A model generated the notes under the pieces. The model ran no database searches and was not told the DNA's origin. It was given only the letters and a program-made list of their open reading frames with translations. From Paenibacillus hamazuiensis (lineage in GTDB: Bacteria > Bacillota > Bacilli > Paenibacillales > NBRC-103111): 64,000 nucleotides of DNA. The stretch is taken from the NCBI RefSeq assembly GCF_023276405.1, contig NZ_JALRMO010000001.1, positions 3,472,001 through 3,536,000 on the forward strand, written 5' to 3'. This document shows, piece after piece, positions 43,630 through 52,616 of this stretch; position 1 is the first letter of the stretch, and each line of letters opens with the position of its first letter. The position numbers were made by a program, and so were the translations under genes.

Positions 43630-44334
43630 CTAAGCCAGCAAAAATTTCACCCAATCGACCCGATAGCCGAAAATGCCGGACAAGAGCGCGTCGATCCCGG
43701 CGAAAATCGGCATTTGCAGCGCAAACACCGGTCCGAGTGTCACCCGGGAAATCGGCGGAATAAATACCATCAGCAAAAAGATGTAAATCGCCCACTGCTC
43801 GATTTTCGCGAACTTCAGCCTTAAGTGCAGCGGCAAAATGTCTTCCACAATCCGATACCCGTCAAGCGGCGGCAAAGGCAAAAGATTGAATAAAAACAAG
43901 GTCAGGTTCAGGAAAATGAGCAGCTTCATAAATAAGCGGACCGCTTCATACACGCCGGTCGACATCGCTTCGACCAAGTGGAACTTGAACAAAATGTAGC
44001 AAATGAGCATCCCGACAAAAGCGATCAGCAGGTTGGCGAGCGGGCCCGCCACCGAGACGACGATGCCCATCAGCCGCGGATGCTTGAACTTGCCGCGGTT
44101 GACCGGCACCGGCTTCGCCCAGCCAAACCCGGCGATCAGAATGAGCAGCGTGCCGATAATATCGAGATGCACTCGCGGGTTTAACGTCACCCTGCCGAGA
44201 TTTTTCGCCGTTGGATCGCCGAATTTGTAAGCGGTGTAAGCATGTGCAAACTCGTGCAGCGTAAAGGCGATCAGCAGCACGAGCAGCACGAACGGAATTT
44301 CGTCAAGCGGATAACGGAAAAAGTTCCAGTCCAT
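43630..44334 (-). CDS. Site-2-protease-family membrane metalloprotease (M50)
   Basis: Intramembrane zinc protease of about 234 residues with the metal motif HEFAH (FTLHEFAHAYTAYKFGD) in the second helix and the third ligand in NLLPLPPLDGYRI. Around six hydrophobic segments. It lies between prmA and rsmE and shares the prmA transcript. ATG 44334 is preferred (AGGTGG just upstream); GTG 44340 adds two residues. Its substrate is unknown; members of this short group lack PDZ domains. Confidence 0.9.
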   Translation of the reverse strand: MDWNFFRYPLDEIPFVLLVLLIAFTLHEFAHAYTAYKFGDPTAKNLGRVTLNPRVHLDIIGTLLILIAGFGWAKPVPVNRGKFKHPRLMGIVVSVAGPLANLLIAFVGMLICYILFKFHLVEAMSTGVYEAVRLFMKLLIFLNLTLFLFNLLPLPPLDGYRIVEDILPLHLRLKFAKIEQWAIYIFLLMVFIPPISRVTLGPVFALQMPIFAGIDALLSGIFGYRVDWVKFLLA

Positions 44335-44340
44335 GGCCAC

Positions 44341-45312
44341 CTATCGCTTTCTGGCTACAAGCACGACCCAATCCTGATCGTAATTGCGTTCCACGATTTC
44401 GAAATGATGGGCGGTCAAAGCCTGCGCCACATCCGCTTCCTTGCTTTGTATGATTCCGGAAGCGATATAAAGACCGCCCGGCTCAAGAATATCGTATACA
44501 TCCTTCACGAACAGCAGCAAAATTTCCGCAAGAATGTTCGCGACGACCACCTGCACCGGAATATGTACGCCGAGACCGGTCGTCCCCTCGCCGCTTTCCT
44601 TCATCACCTGCAGCAGATCGCTCAGCTTCACGGTAATTTTCTCATCCAGTCCGTTCAGCCGGGTATTTTCGGTTGCGCTCGAGACGGCGACCGGATCGAG
44701 GTCGACGGCCAGCACATGGCGTGCGCCAAGCTTGGCCGCAGCGATCGCCAGCACCCCCGAGCCGGTGCCGACATCGATGACGTCGACGCCCGGGCGGATC
44801 GTCTTTTCCAGCGTCTTCAGACAAAGAGATGTCGTCGCATGCGTTCCCGTGCCGAACGCCATGCCCGGATCGAGCTCGATGATCAGCTCGTCCGGCCCGC
44901 CGCTGTACTCCTCCCAAGTCGGCTTGATCGTCAGCCTCTCCGAAACGCGCAGCGGCTTGAAATACTGCTTCCACGCGTTCGCCCAATCCTCTTCGTCCAC
45001 CGTGCGCAGCTCGTAGGTCGGATCGCCGATTTCGATATCGAATTCCGGAAGCTGATTGATCGATTTTTTCAGCTGCTCCAATATTTCATCCATATCGGTG
45101 CCTTCGACAAAATAACCCTTGATGACCGCGCGGCCTTCCGGAATATCGTTCAAAGGCACCTCGTACCATTGTCCGAGCGACGTGTCGCGTTTTTTATTCA
45201 GTGTGCCCGATTCTTCGATCGATACACCGCCCGCCCCCAGCTCGTGTATAAAATTGGAGATCATTTCGATCGCCATTTCGGTCGTATGTACCGTAATTTC
45301 ATGCCAACGCAT
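44341..45312 (-). CDS. prmA: Ribosomal protein L11 methyltransferase
   Basis: SAM-dependent enzyme that methylates lysines of ribosomal protein L11. N-terminal substrate-recognition domain (MRWHEITVHTTEMAIEMIS), linker, then the Rossmann domain with DPGMAFGTGTHATT and VDVIDVGTGSGVLAIAAA and catalytic NILAEILL. ATG 45312 has GGGAGG 11 bp upstream; TTG 45336 is an alternative with poor context. Confidence 0.95.
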   Translation of the reverse strand: MRWHEITVHTTEMAIEMISNFIHELGAGGVSIEESGTLNKKRDTSLGQWYEVPLNDIPEGRAVIKGYFVEGTDMDEILEQLKKSINQLPEFDIEIGDPTYELRTVDEEDWANAWKQYFKPLRVSERLTIKPTWEEYSGGPDELIIELDPGMAFGTGTHATTSLCLKTLEKTIRPGVDVIDVGTGSGVLAIAAAKLGARHVLAVDLDPVAVSSATENTRLNGLDEKITVKLSDLLQVMKESGEGTTGLGVHIPVQVVVANILAEILLLFVKDVYDILEPGGLYIASGIIQSKEADVAQALTAHHFEIVERNYDQDWVVLVARKR

Positions 45313-45429
45313 TGATTCGATGTCCTCCCGGTTCAATTGTAGGAAAAAAAGCGCATTATGCCTATTGTACTATAATTAATCGTTCGGGTAAAACAAAGAA
45401 GCAAACTCCCCGGTTATCCGCAGACACAA

Positions 45430-45466
45430 CAAAAAGACCGCGCCCCAAGCTTTCCGCTTAAGGCGC
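45430..45466 (-). terminator. Terminator after the Ntn-hydrolase/discoidin gene
   Basis: Minus-strand stem GCGCC-TTAAGC / GCTT-GGGGCGC (45466-45440) followed by GGTCTTTTTG. Confidence 0.8.
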
Positions 45467-45484
45467 AGCCTCTTGCTGCCGGAT

Positions 45485-47461
45485 CTATTCGAAGATGCGA
45501 ATATCTTTCACTTTCACGTAACCGTTATCCGTAGAATAAAACCGAACCTTGCTCGTCGTCACCGGGTTGAACGTTTTAATCACCTTTGTGCTTGTGTTGC
45601 CGCTGACCGACGTGCCCGGTATGTCGACCCACGACGTGCCGTTCCACGACTGCAGCCTGAAGTTCGACACCGCTTCGCCGTTACCCTTGCCCGTTGTAAT
45701 TTCGGCGCTTTTGATCGTGAAGTTTTGGCCGAGGTTGATTTCCAGCCAGTGCGGGCCGTTCGTATTCGCGCTGATCCAGCGCGATTCGTCGGCGACGATG
45801 CCGTCGACGGCTTGGCCTGCCGCATAAGTGCTGTAAGTGGAATCGGCCGTAACCGCCTTTTTCAAAGCGACGTTAGGGCTGGTGCCGGCAACATAGTGCT
45901 GTTTCATCTTTGCCGCCATGTTTTGCTGCCAGGCGGTCATGTCCGCCTTCAGCTGAGCGTCCGTGCGCGTGCCTGTCCGCAAATCGGCCATAAATTTATC
46001 ATATTCGTCGAACGCCCAGTTTTCGATATCGAAGGTGTAGTTTTGGATACCGCCTTCGGCGTAATAATTGTCGGTCGAACCGACAAGAGCCGCCGTATCG
46101 ATCGTGTGGTCGACATTGCGCCCGCCGCTGTAGCCGACCGCATTGTCGTCTGTATAATCATAGACGAGATGGCGTTTGGCGTTGATCGCCTGATACATCG
46201 TGGCAAGCTCGGCCGGAATCGTTCCGGTATACGGGAAAATCGGGATGAAAATGCCGACCGTCGGCTCACCGAGGCATACCCACATCGTAGTCAGCTTGCC
46301 GCCGTAAGGATCGCCGATTTTGTTTCCGACCAGCACCGTGCCGAACGTCGAGACGAACCGGTTGATATGCCAGCCGGTCGGCTTTTGGTCCCCCGGAAGT
46401 TCGCCGATGTTTTTGTTTAACGTCTCCAGGTAATTTTCCGTACCGAGCGCGTTCGTTCCGACCACTTTATGCATGAAAAAACGGTAGTCTTTCTTGAACG
46501 GATCGTCGAGCCGGATGCCTGTCCGGGTATGCCGTTTCACCGCGCTGGTGGAAAATTCCCAGTCGTGAATGCCGTCGGGCACATAGACGGTGTTAATGAC
46601 GTTCATGTCCTCATCGCCGGTATGAGGATCGGTTTCCGACGCCACCGTCGTCGTCTGCTCATCGAAGAAATAAGGGAATCCGCTCGCCTTCGTCCAGTTC
46701 ACCTTGCTGAAATTGTTGCGCCAGTCGTAGCCGCTATAAGCGCCGTCGGCCGGGTTTGCCGCATCCTTGTCGTCGTTATGCGCCGCCGTGTAATACCCGT
46801 TCGCGTCCTGCTGGTATTCCTGTGTAATGTTGTCGCGCGTAAAGCTGTCGCCGTCAAATTCGAACACCGCCGCGTTGCCGTTTCGGTCAAACACGCTGAT
46901 CATCGCCGACGTATTGCGGGCGAAGCTGCCGTGGAAACCGCCGCCGCCATTCGTATCGCGCAAAATTTGCTCGACCTCGTCCACCGTCTCCGCGCGGGAC
47001 AAAATGATGTGGTTCATATATCCGCCCGACATGCCGTTTGTCAAGTCTTGCGAAACCGGGTACCCGTGATCGGAGGCAAAATCCGAAGACAACGTGTGCC
47101 CGGCCACCTGGACAAGTCCGAGCCCTTTATCGTTGGCACCGGCCCATGGAATCGTCGTGTTCGTGACGGGATCTTTGCCGGAATCGCCGTTCGCCGTAAT
47201 GCCCATGTAGCCGAACCTGGCCTTGTAGCGGTCGCCGCTGCCGAAGGAGCTGTTGTCCGCCGTATAATAGTATGGATACACCTGCCAGCCATCCGGTGTC
47301 GACCAGTGGTCGCGGTTTTTGAATGCGACCGGCCTGCCGTCGATCGTGGAATTGCCGGTGGCAACCGCCATGCTGGACGCCCGCACGACCGTTTCCGCCG
47401 GCAGCATGACCGCCGCCGCCAGTGAAACCGCCAACATTTTCACAGCCCATTTTTTCTTCAT
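45485..47461 (-). CDS. Secreted C45/AAT-like Ntn-hydrolase homologue with C-terminal discoidin domain
   Basis: 658 residues: signal peptide (about 1-28), a catalytic-type domain to about 520 resembling acyl-CoA:6-APA acyltransferase/linear-amide hydrolases (GRPVAFKNRDHW near 42-53), and an F5/8 type C domain (about 523-658). In this superfamily the N-terminal residue after processing is a Cys nucleophile; here the mature N-terminus reads SSMAVATGNS and the only cysteine left is far away (MWVCLGEP). It therefore uses Ser29 or Ser30, or is inactive. The start ATG 47461 follows GGAGG by 7 bp. Its promoter carries the motif shared with the peptide operon and glutamate dehydrogenase genes. Probably attacks amide bonds of extracellular N-acyl compounds; inferred. 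Confidence 0.8.
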   Translation of the reverse strand: MKKKWAVKMLAVSLAAAVMLPAETVVRASSMAVATGNSTIDGRPVAFKNRDHWSTPDGWQVYPYYYTADNSSFGSGDRYKARFGYMGITANGDSGKDPVTNTTIPWAGANDKGLGLVQVAGHTLSSDFASDHGYPVSQDLTNGMSGGYMNHIILSRAETVDEVEQILRDTNGGGGFHGSFARNTSAMISVFDRNGNAAVFEFDGDSFTRDNITQEYQQDANGYYTAAHNDDKDAANPADGAYSGYDWRNNFSKVNWTKASGFPYFFDEQTTTVASETDPHTGDEDMNVINTVYVPDGIHDWEFSTSAVKRHTRTGIRLDDPFKKDYRFFMHKVVGTNALGTENYLETLNKNIGELPGDQKPTGWHINRFVSTFGTVLVGNKIGDPYGGKLTTMWVCLGEPTVGIFIPIFPYTGTIPAELATMYQAINAKRHLVYDYTDDNAVGYSGGRNVDHTIDTAALVGSTDNYYAEGGIQNYTFDIENWAFDEYDKFMADLRTGTRTDAQLKADMTAWQQNMAAKMKQHYVAGTSPNVALKKAVTADSTYSTYAAGQAVDGIVADESRWISANTNGPHWLEINLGQNFTIKSAEITTGKGNGEAVSNFRLQSWNGTSWVDIPGTSVSGNTSTKVIKTFNPVTTSKVRFYSTDNGYVKVKDIRIFE

Positions 47462-47519
47462 TACATCGCCTCCTCGCATTTTTGTGCAGGGCACTTTTAT
47501 GTTCGGGCCCCACATCTCC

Positions 47520-47564
47520 ATAGTAAAAAATTGGTATCCCGTTTCAAGCGACAATAATTTACCC
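47520..47564 (-). promoter_or_regulatory. Promoter with shared activator-like motif (copy 1)
   Basis: Minus strand: GGTAAATTATTGTC (47563-47550), 2 bp, TTGAAA (47547-47542), 16 bp, TACTAT (47525-47520). The motif ends 88 bp before the Ntn-hydrolase start codon. Confidence 0.7.
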
Positions 47565-47662
47565 GGCTCGGCAGTCCCGTCATTTTTTGCAGCGGTATGA
47601 TGCTTAACCGATCTGTCGAAATTCCGTTTTGCCAATATTGACAGGCCCATATGAAAGAAAGA

Positions 47663-47698
47663 TCAAAAAATGACGGTGCGGGGACCGTCATTTTTTGA
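47663..47698. terminator. 15-bp perfect inverted repeat with A and T runs
   Basis: TCAAAAAATGACGGT / ACCGTCATTTTTTGA (47663-47677 with 47684-47698), loop GCGGGG. It has the form of a bidirectional terminator, but no gene end lies directly beside it; the arm sequence recurs near two other promoters of this region. Confidence 0.6.
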
Positions 47699-47824
47699 CC
47701 GGGCTATCCGGAGGTTTTGGCATCATTGCGGATTGACAGCCCTATTTCGGGAAAACCGGGAGAACCTGTTCAAAAAAGAACCGTCAGCGGAACATTTTTG
47801 TCGCGAGGATGGGTTTCTAACATC

Positions 47825-47856
47825 AGAAAAAAAGAAGAGGATTTTCTCCTCTTCTC
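47825..47856 (-). terminator. Terminator of the small basic-protein gene
   Basis: Minus-strand AGAAGAGGA / TCCTCTTCT (47855-47847 with 47841-47833) followed by TTTTTTTC. Confidence 0.85.
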
Positions 47857-47909
47857 TCGGTCCGTATAAAAGGGGGAAGAAACATACGAAGATTTCGTAT
47901 AGCCCTTGA

Positions 47910-48173
47910 TTATCGATTACGTTGGAGCAGCAAATAACCGCTGATACTTGAAGTTTTTCTGCGAAAAACCACTTTAAAACCTACGTCTTTGTCTAATAAG
48001 CAAGCCAGTGCTTGTCTCAGCAACCCGTTTGGCACCAAGGAAATACGACAAGGTTGAGCGCTGCCGACAACTCGAACAGCTGTAATTCTTCGCGCGGATC
48101 CGGGGACCAAAGGGTTTCTTGACCAAGTGATCAAAACCAAGTCAGTCTGACGAACGGCTTTTACACGAGCCAT
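47910..48173 (-). CDS. Small basic protein of unknown function
   Basis: 87 residues starting MARVKAVRQTDLVLITW, with about one fifth Arg/Lys, one or two cysteines and no signal peptide or membrane span. I do not recognise a family. It is supported by GGGGGTG 9 bp before the ATG and by its own terminator just beyond the stop codon, and its frame is free of overlap with any larger gene. The frame opens 18 bp further up (48191) without a better site. Could be a nucleic-acid- or membrane-binding small protein; that is only from charge. Confidence 0.6.
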   Translation of the reverse strand: MARVKAVRQTDLVLITWSRNPLVPGSARRITAVRVVGSAQPCRISLVPNGLLRQALACLLDKDVGFKVVFRRKTSSISGYLLLQRNR

Positions 48174-48272
48174 AATTACAATCACCCCCAATGTCGAGAT
48201 GATGTAACATATGTTCGGGAAAAAATCTTGTTTGTACTAAGGTCTATGCGCCGACTAGTCCTTATCCTGCCG

Positions 48273-49772
48273 TCAGCGCCCGATCGCGCATTTTCCTTGG
48301 CGGCGGGGATCGGCGATGCCGTACATCGCACCCTGTTCGCCGATCACCATGCCGTGAATGCCGCCGTACCGGATCGGCACCGGATGGTGCTGCAGCCGGT
48401 AGCCCATCTGCAGCAGCTTGCTTTTTTCGGCCTCCGGGAGGTCCTCCTCATGATAAATAAGCCGCTCATCGGAATAAAATCTCGGCAGCGAGACGGCGTC
48501 GCTCAGCGGCATGCGGTTTTGCAGGAAGCGCACGAGCAGGCGCGTCAGTATCGTCGGAACCCGGTTGCCCCCGGACGATCCGAGAGTACAAAAAGGCTTG
48601 CCCTCCTTGAAAATCATCGTCGGCGAGACGTAGCTGTGCGGCCGTTTGCCCGGCTCCGGGCGGTTCGGCGAATCCGGTTCCGAGGCGAAGTTGCGCATCT
48701 GATTGTTCAGGAAAAACCCGCGCAAGTAGATGCCGGAGCCGAAAAAATCGCTGACCGTGTTCGTGACGGAAGCGATCATCCCATGCCGGTCCACCGCGAC
48801 GAAGTGCGTGGTGCTGTTGTAGTCCTTCGCTTCGGCGGCCGATGCGTCGGACAAACGGTCGGGGCGAAGCCGGCTCGCAAGCCTAAGCGAATAGTCCGGC
48901 GCAGTCAGCTTTTCCGCATTCACGGGTACAAAAGCCGGGTCGCCCATGAGCGATTTCCGGTCGTCGAAGCATGTTTTGATGATGTCGGCGATCAGATGGA
49001 CAAATTCGGCCGTACCTTCCTCATAACGGCTCGCCTTCAAATACTCCGCTATTTGCAGCGCCTGCACGATCGTAATTCCGGCAAGCGGCGCCGGCGAGCC
49101 GATAATTTCATAGCCCGCAAAAAATCCGCTGACCGGCGTTCTTTCGAGCACTTGGTACCCGCGAAGATCGTCAAGCGACATGCCGTTCACGAGACGAACG
49201 ATATCTTCCGCAACCGACCCTTCGTAAAAATAACGGGCCCCCTGCGCCGCAATATGCCGCAGCGTTTCCGCCAGCTCCTTCTGAAGGAGAACGCTTCCCG
49301 CCTTCAACGGCTCGCCGTCCGGAAAAAAATGCGGCAGCGCAGAGCGGTCCAAATACGCGACCGAATTCAGCTGGTGCTCCATGATGCCGCTGATCGCAAA
49401 GCCGTGTTCCGCCAGCTCGATCGCCGACTGCAGCAGATCGCTCCACGGCATCGAGCCGAGCTTCGCGTGCATGTGCTCCATGCCTTTGACGAACCCGCAG
49501 ACGCCGACCTCCTTCGGCGAAACGATACCGGACGCGGGCAGCACTTCCCTGTAGTCGAAAAACAGCGGAGCTCCCAGCGATTCGTGGTACAGCATCGTCG
49601 CCCCGCCGCCGCCGATGCCCGACCCGTAAGGCTCGACGACGCCGAGCGCAAACGAAACCGCAATCGCCGCATCGACGGCGTTACCGCCTTGCGCCAAAAT
49701 GCGCATGCCGGCGTCGGCAGCCAGCGGATGAGCCGCGCTCACTCCGTATGATCCTGATTTTGTCCCGTTCAT
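48273..49772 (-). CDS. Gamma-glutamyltransferase-family Ntn hydrolase, cytoplasmic (YwrD-like)
   Basis: 499 residues. Self-processing proenzyme whose new N-terminal threonine (Thr321, in NSTTHFVAVD) is the nucleophile that hydrolyses gamma-glutamyl bonds. Arg75 in FDYREVLPAS corresponds to the glutamate-carboxylate-binding arginine; C-terminal GSSGGNRVP is conserved. There is no signal peptide, so it acts on imported substrates, fitting its place as last gene of a peptide-import operon. ATG 49772 has AAGGAGGAG at 10 bp although it lies 92 bp inside the previous gene. It would release glutamate for the nearby glutamate dehydrogenase. Confidence 0.92.
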   Translation of the reverse strand: MNGTKSGSYGVSAAHPLAADAGMRILAQGGNAVDAAIAVSFALGVVEPYGSGIGGGGATMLYHESLGAPLFFDYREVLPASGIVSPKEVGVCGFVKGMEHMHAKLGSMPWSDLLQSAIELAEHGFAISGIMEHQLNSVAYLDRSALPHFFPDGEPLKAGSVLLQKELAETLRHIAAQGARYFYEGSVAEDIVRLVNGMSLDDLRGYQVLERTPVSGFFAGYEIIGSPAPLAGITIVQALQIAEYLKASRYEEGTAEFVHLIADIIKTCFDDRKSLMGDPAFVPVNAEKLTAPDYSLRLASRLRPDRLSDASAAEAKDYNSTTHFVAVDRHGMIASVTNTVSDFFGSGIYLRGFFLNNQMRNFASEPDSPNRPEPGKRPHSYVSPTMIFKEGKPFCTLGSSGGNRVPTILTRLLVRFLQNRMPLSDAVSLPRFYSDERLIYHEEDLPEAEKSKLLQMGYRLQHHPVPIRYGGIHGMVIGEQGAMYGIADPRRQGKCAIGR

Positions 49773-50613
49773 CCCGTGCGATCTCCTCCTTTATGCCTTC
49801 CAGTGCATCCGCCAGTCCGCCAACCAGTCTCGCGAACGATTCCGCGTCGGTCTGCGGCGTGCGGTACTTGCCGTTAATCTCGACCTGCACGCATTGGATT
49901 TTCATATGCTCAAAAACATGCGATGTCACGGTCCCCGGATGGGTGGCGGCAAACGTATCGTTCAAACGGACGCCGCTGATTCCATAGTTTTGTAAGCGGC
50001 GGACGATGAGACCGGCTAGCGGCTCGCGCAGCGTCCTGCCGTGCTGCGTCCCGAGGTCGATGTCGAACTCCCGGGCCGCCGAAGCGCCGTGCAAGTCGAT
50101 CACAAGCCGGATGCCGTGGCGCCTCGCGAGCCGGACTAGCTCGTTTTTGTACACACCGCCCTCCACGAAATTCGGATCCTCATCGTAAAGCCGTGTCGTG
50201 TACATCAGGTGGCAGTCGGTCATGCTCTTCAAAATCAGACCGAGCGCGCCGGTGTACTCGTCCATTTCCTTCACCCAATCCCCGCGCAGATGGTTGACCG
50301 TGTGCGGGCAGGAGACGAGGATCGGGCAGCCCCCCGTCTGGTATGCATACACGATGCCGCCCATCATATTGCCGTTGTAATCGTTCAGTGCAAAAGGCGC
50401 TTCCAGCGCCTCGGCCAGGCGCGCCAGCCGCTCGAGCCCGCCGGGAGGTGCCACGTCTTGCTCGCGCTCCTCCCCCGGACCATTCCTTTGCCCGGCCGAC
50501 AGCCCCCGCTCATTTGCCGCACACGGCTCGTGTAAAGCATCCTGCCCGTCCGCATCCCCGGCAGGCGAGCTGCATGAGCTCCCTTTCGCGCCCTCCGCTT
50601 CACGCCAATACAT
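49681..50613 (-). CDS. N-formylglutamate-amidohydrolase-like protein
   Basis: 310 residues. From about residue 65 it shows the FGase pattern: PILVSCPHTVNHLRGD (metal His), an acidic stretch with RLYDEDPNFVEGG, LVIDLHGASA and a late VQVEINGKYRTP. These zinc enzymes remove formyl or acyl groups from N-formylglutamate-type compounds. The first 60 residues are Gly/Glu/Ala-rich and unlike the family. ATG 50613 has GAAGGAGGG at 7 bp and overlaps the upstream ATPase gene by 14 bp. The last 30 residues are encoded inside the gamma-glutamyltransferase gene and look like read-through. Confidence 0.8.
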   Translation of the reverse strand: MYWREAEGAKGSSCSSPAGDADGQDALHEPCAANERGLSAGQRNGPGEEREQDVAPPGGLERLARLAEALEAPFALNDYNGNMMGGIVYAYQTGGCPILVSCPHTVNHLRGDWVKEMDEYTGALGLILKSMTDCHLMYTTRLYDEDPNFVEGGVYKNELVRLARRHGIRLVIDLHGASAAREFDIDLGTQHGRTLREPLAGLIVRRLQNYGISGVRLNDTFAATHPGTVTSHVFEHMKIQCVQVEINGKYRTPQTDAESFARLVGGLADALEGIKEEIARDERDKIRIIRSERGSSAGCRRRHAHFGARR

Positions 50614-51622
50614 GCGCCATCCCTCCTTCTTCCAGCGGGTAATGACATGCGGCATAGTGGCCTTGCGCAATTTCCGCGAGCTGCGGCTCTTCGTTCCGGC
50701 ATTTGTCCGTCGCGTACGGACATCGCGGGTGAAACCGGCAGCCGGACGGCGGGTTGATCGCGCTCGGCAGATCGCCCTCGAGCAGCGCCGTCTTCTTAGC
50801 CCCCCGCAGCGTCGGGTCCGGGATCGGTACGGCCGAAAGCAGGCTTGCCGTGTACGGATGCGCCGTATGCTCCATCAACGCGGCGGTCGGAGCAAGCTCG
50901 ACTACCTTGCCGAGATACATGACCGCGATCTGATCGCTGATATGCTTGACCGCTGGAATGCCGTGGGCGATGAACACGTACGTCAGCTTGTACTGCTTTT
51001 TGAGCGCCGCGAGCAAATTTAAAATTTGCGCCTGGATCGACACATCGAGCGCGGAAACCGGCTCGTCGCACACGATCAGCTTCGGCTTCAGCGCAAGCGC
51101 GCGGGCGATGCCGATCCGCTGCCGCTGCCCTCCGCTGAATTCATGCGGATACCTGCCTGCGTACGACGGATCGAGCCCGACCGCCTGCAGAAGCTCGCCG
51201 ACCCGCTCGCCCAGCTCTTTTCGGCTTACGGCTCCATGCGTTTTTAAAGGTTCGGCGATCAGATCGAAAACGCGCATCCGCGGATTTAACGAGGAAAACG
51301 GGTCCTGAAACACCATTTGAAACTCCGCCCGCTTGCGCCGCAGCGCCTCCCCCTTCATCGTGTTCAAGTTCACGCCTTCGAACCGCACCTCGCCTGCGGT
51401 CGGCTCGAGCAGCCGCAAAATCAAATTGCCGAGCGTCGATTTGCCGCAGCCGGATTCCCCGACAATGCCCAGCGTCTCGCCCGCATAGACGGTCAGATCC
51501 ACTCCGTCGACCGCCATCAGCTGTTGTTTCGGGGCGAACAAGGACCCGCCGCCGATGTCGAAATATTTTTTGACGCCTTTGAGCTCCAGCAGCACGTGCC
51601 GCTTATCTTGGCTGTCCGTCAT
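50600..51622 (-). CDS. Oligopeptide/dipeptide ABC transporter ATPase (OppF/DppF type)
   Basis: 340 residues: Walker [10 protein letters not shown], signature [15 protein letters not shown], Walker [13 protein letters not shown] and the C-terminal oligopeptide-transport extension with a four-cysteine iron-sulfur-type motif ([19 protein letters not shown], plus AACHYP). ATG 51622 overlaps the OppD-like stop (ATGA) and has AAGGAGG upstream. With the second ATPase it powers import by the two permeases. Confidence 0.95.
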   Translation of the reverse strand: MTDSQDKRHVLLELKGVKKYFDIGGGSLFAPKQQLMAVDGVDLTVYAGETLGIVGESGCGKSTLGNLILRLLEPTAGEVRFEGVNLNTMKGEALRRKRAEFQMVFQDPFSSLNPRMRVFDLIAEPLKTHGAVSRKELGERVGELLQAVGLDPSYAGRYPHEFSGGQRQRIGIARALALKPKLIVCDEPVSALDVSIQAQILNLLAALKKQYKLTYVFIAHGIPAVKHISDQIAVMYLGKVVELAPTAALMEHTAHPYTASLLSAVPIPDPTLRGAKKTALLEGDLPSAINPPSGCRFHPRCPYATDKCRNEEPQLAEIAQGHYAACHYPLEEGGMAHVLA

Positions 51623-52611
51623 CCGATAGCCGCCTCCTTCGTTTCCCCATAAAGCCAGCACCGGACTTCTTCCCGCTCCGCGAACGCGAACGTTTCAGGC
51701 GCCGCCTTCCGGCATACGTCCCTGGCCTGCGGACAACGCGGGTGAAACCGGCAGCCCCCGGGCATGCTGAGCGGGCTTGGCACCGCGCCTTCGATGCTCT
51801 CCAGCTCCTCCGACAGCTTGTGGATTTTCGGCGTGCTGTTCAGCAGCCCGACCGTATAAGGATGCTTCGGAGCGGCAAACAACGTAAATACGTCGGCCTG
51901 CTCGACGATTTGCCCCGCATACATGACCATCACGCGGTCGGCCACCTCCGCAACGACGCCGAGATCATGCGTGATGAGCAGAATCGTCGTTTCGTTCAGC
52001 TCTTTCAGCGACCGAAGAATGCGCAAAATTTGCGCCTGGATCGTCACGTCGAGCGCGGTGGTCGGCTCGTCCGCAATGATCAGCTTCGGCCGGCAGGCGA
52101 TCGCCATCGCGATCATCACCCGCTGCCGCATTCCCCCGCTGAGGGAATGGGGATAAGAGCCGTATACCCGCTCCGGATGAGGGATGCCTACCTGCCTGAG
52201 CAGCTCGATCACCCGCTGCCTGGCCGCCTCTTTGCCGATTTTTTCGTGAATCAGTATCGTCTCGCGGATCTGGTAGCCTACCGTGAAAACCGGATTCAGC
52301 GAAGTAAGCGGCTCCTGAAAAATCATCGCAATATCGCTGCCGCGCATCCGTCTCATATCTTTTTTGGACAGCTTCAAAAGGTCCGTCCCTTCGAATTCGA
52401 TGCTTCCCTGCACGACCTTGCCGGAGTCTCCGAGCAGGCCGAGAATGGATAAAGAAGTGACGCTTTTCCCGCACCCGGATTCCCCGACGATCGCCACCGT
52501 TTCTCCTTTTTGCACGGAGAAGGAAACGCCGTCCACCGAAGCGACGACACCGCCGTCCGTGTAAAAGCATGTTTTCAAATCCGTCACGCTCAGCAGCGCC
52601 GTTTGTTCCAT
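51619..52611 (-). CDS. Oligopeptide/dipeptide ABC transporter ATPase (OppD/DppD type)
   Basis: 330 residues: Walker [10 protein letters not shown], signature [15 protein letters not shown], Walker [14 protein letters not shown]-loop [10 protein letters not shown], and the oligo_HPY C-terminal region with [17 protein letters not shown] 52611 has GAAGGAG at 7 bp; the frame upstream to 52788 overlaps the permease gene and is a shadow. Confidence 0.95.
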   Translation of the reverse strand: MEQTALLSVTDLKTCFYTDGGVVASVDGVSFSVQKGETVAIVGESGCGKSVTSLSILGLLGDSGKVVQGSIEFEGTDLLKLSKKDMRRMRGSDIAMIFQEPLTSLNPVFTVGYQIRETILIHEKIGKEAARQRVIELLRQVGIPHPERVYGSYPHSLSGGMRQRVMIAMAIACRPKLIIADEPTTALDVTIQAQILRILRSLKELNETTILLITHDLGVVAEVADRVMVMYAGQIVEQADVFTLFAAPKHPYTVGLLNSTPKIHKLSEELESIEGAVPSPLSMPGGCRFHPRCPQARDVCRKAAPETFAFAEREEVRCWLYGETKEAAIG

Positions 52612-52616
52612 CGCCC

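Larger units (their letters stand above)
47462..47909. other. 448-bp gene-free region upstream of the Ntn-hydrolase gene
   Basis: Holds the hydrolase promoter with its upstream motif (47520-47564), an AAAAAATGACGG box on the minus strand (47577-47590), a 15-bp inverted repeat (47663-47698) and the terminator of the small gene to the right (47825-47856). No ORF with a ribosome site. Confidence 0.7.

Noticed and set aside
47550-47590. Reading the shared motif as a sigma-54 (-24/-12) promoter
   Set aside because: The GG and GC dinucleotides are not correctly spaced in all three copies, whereas -35/-10 boxes fit downstream of each.
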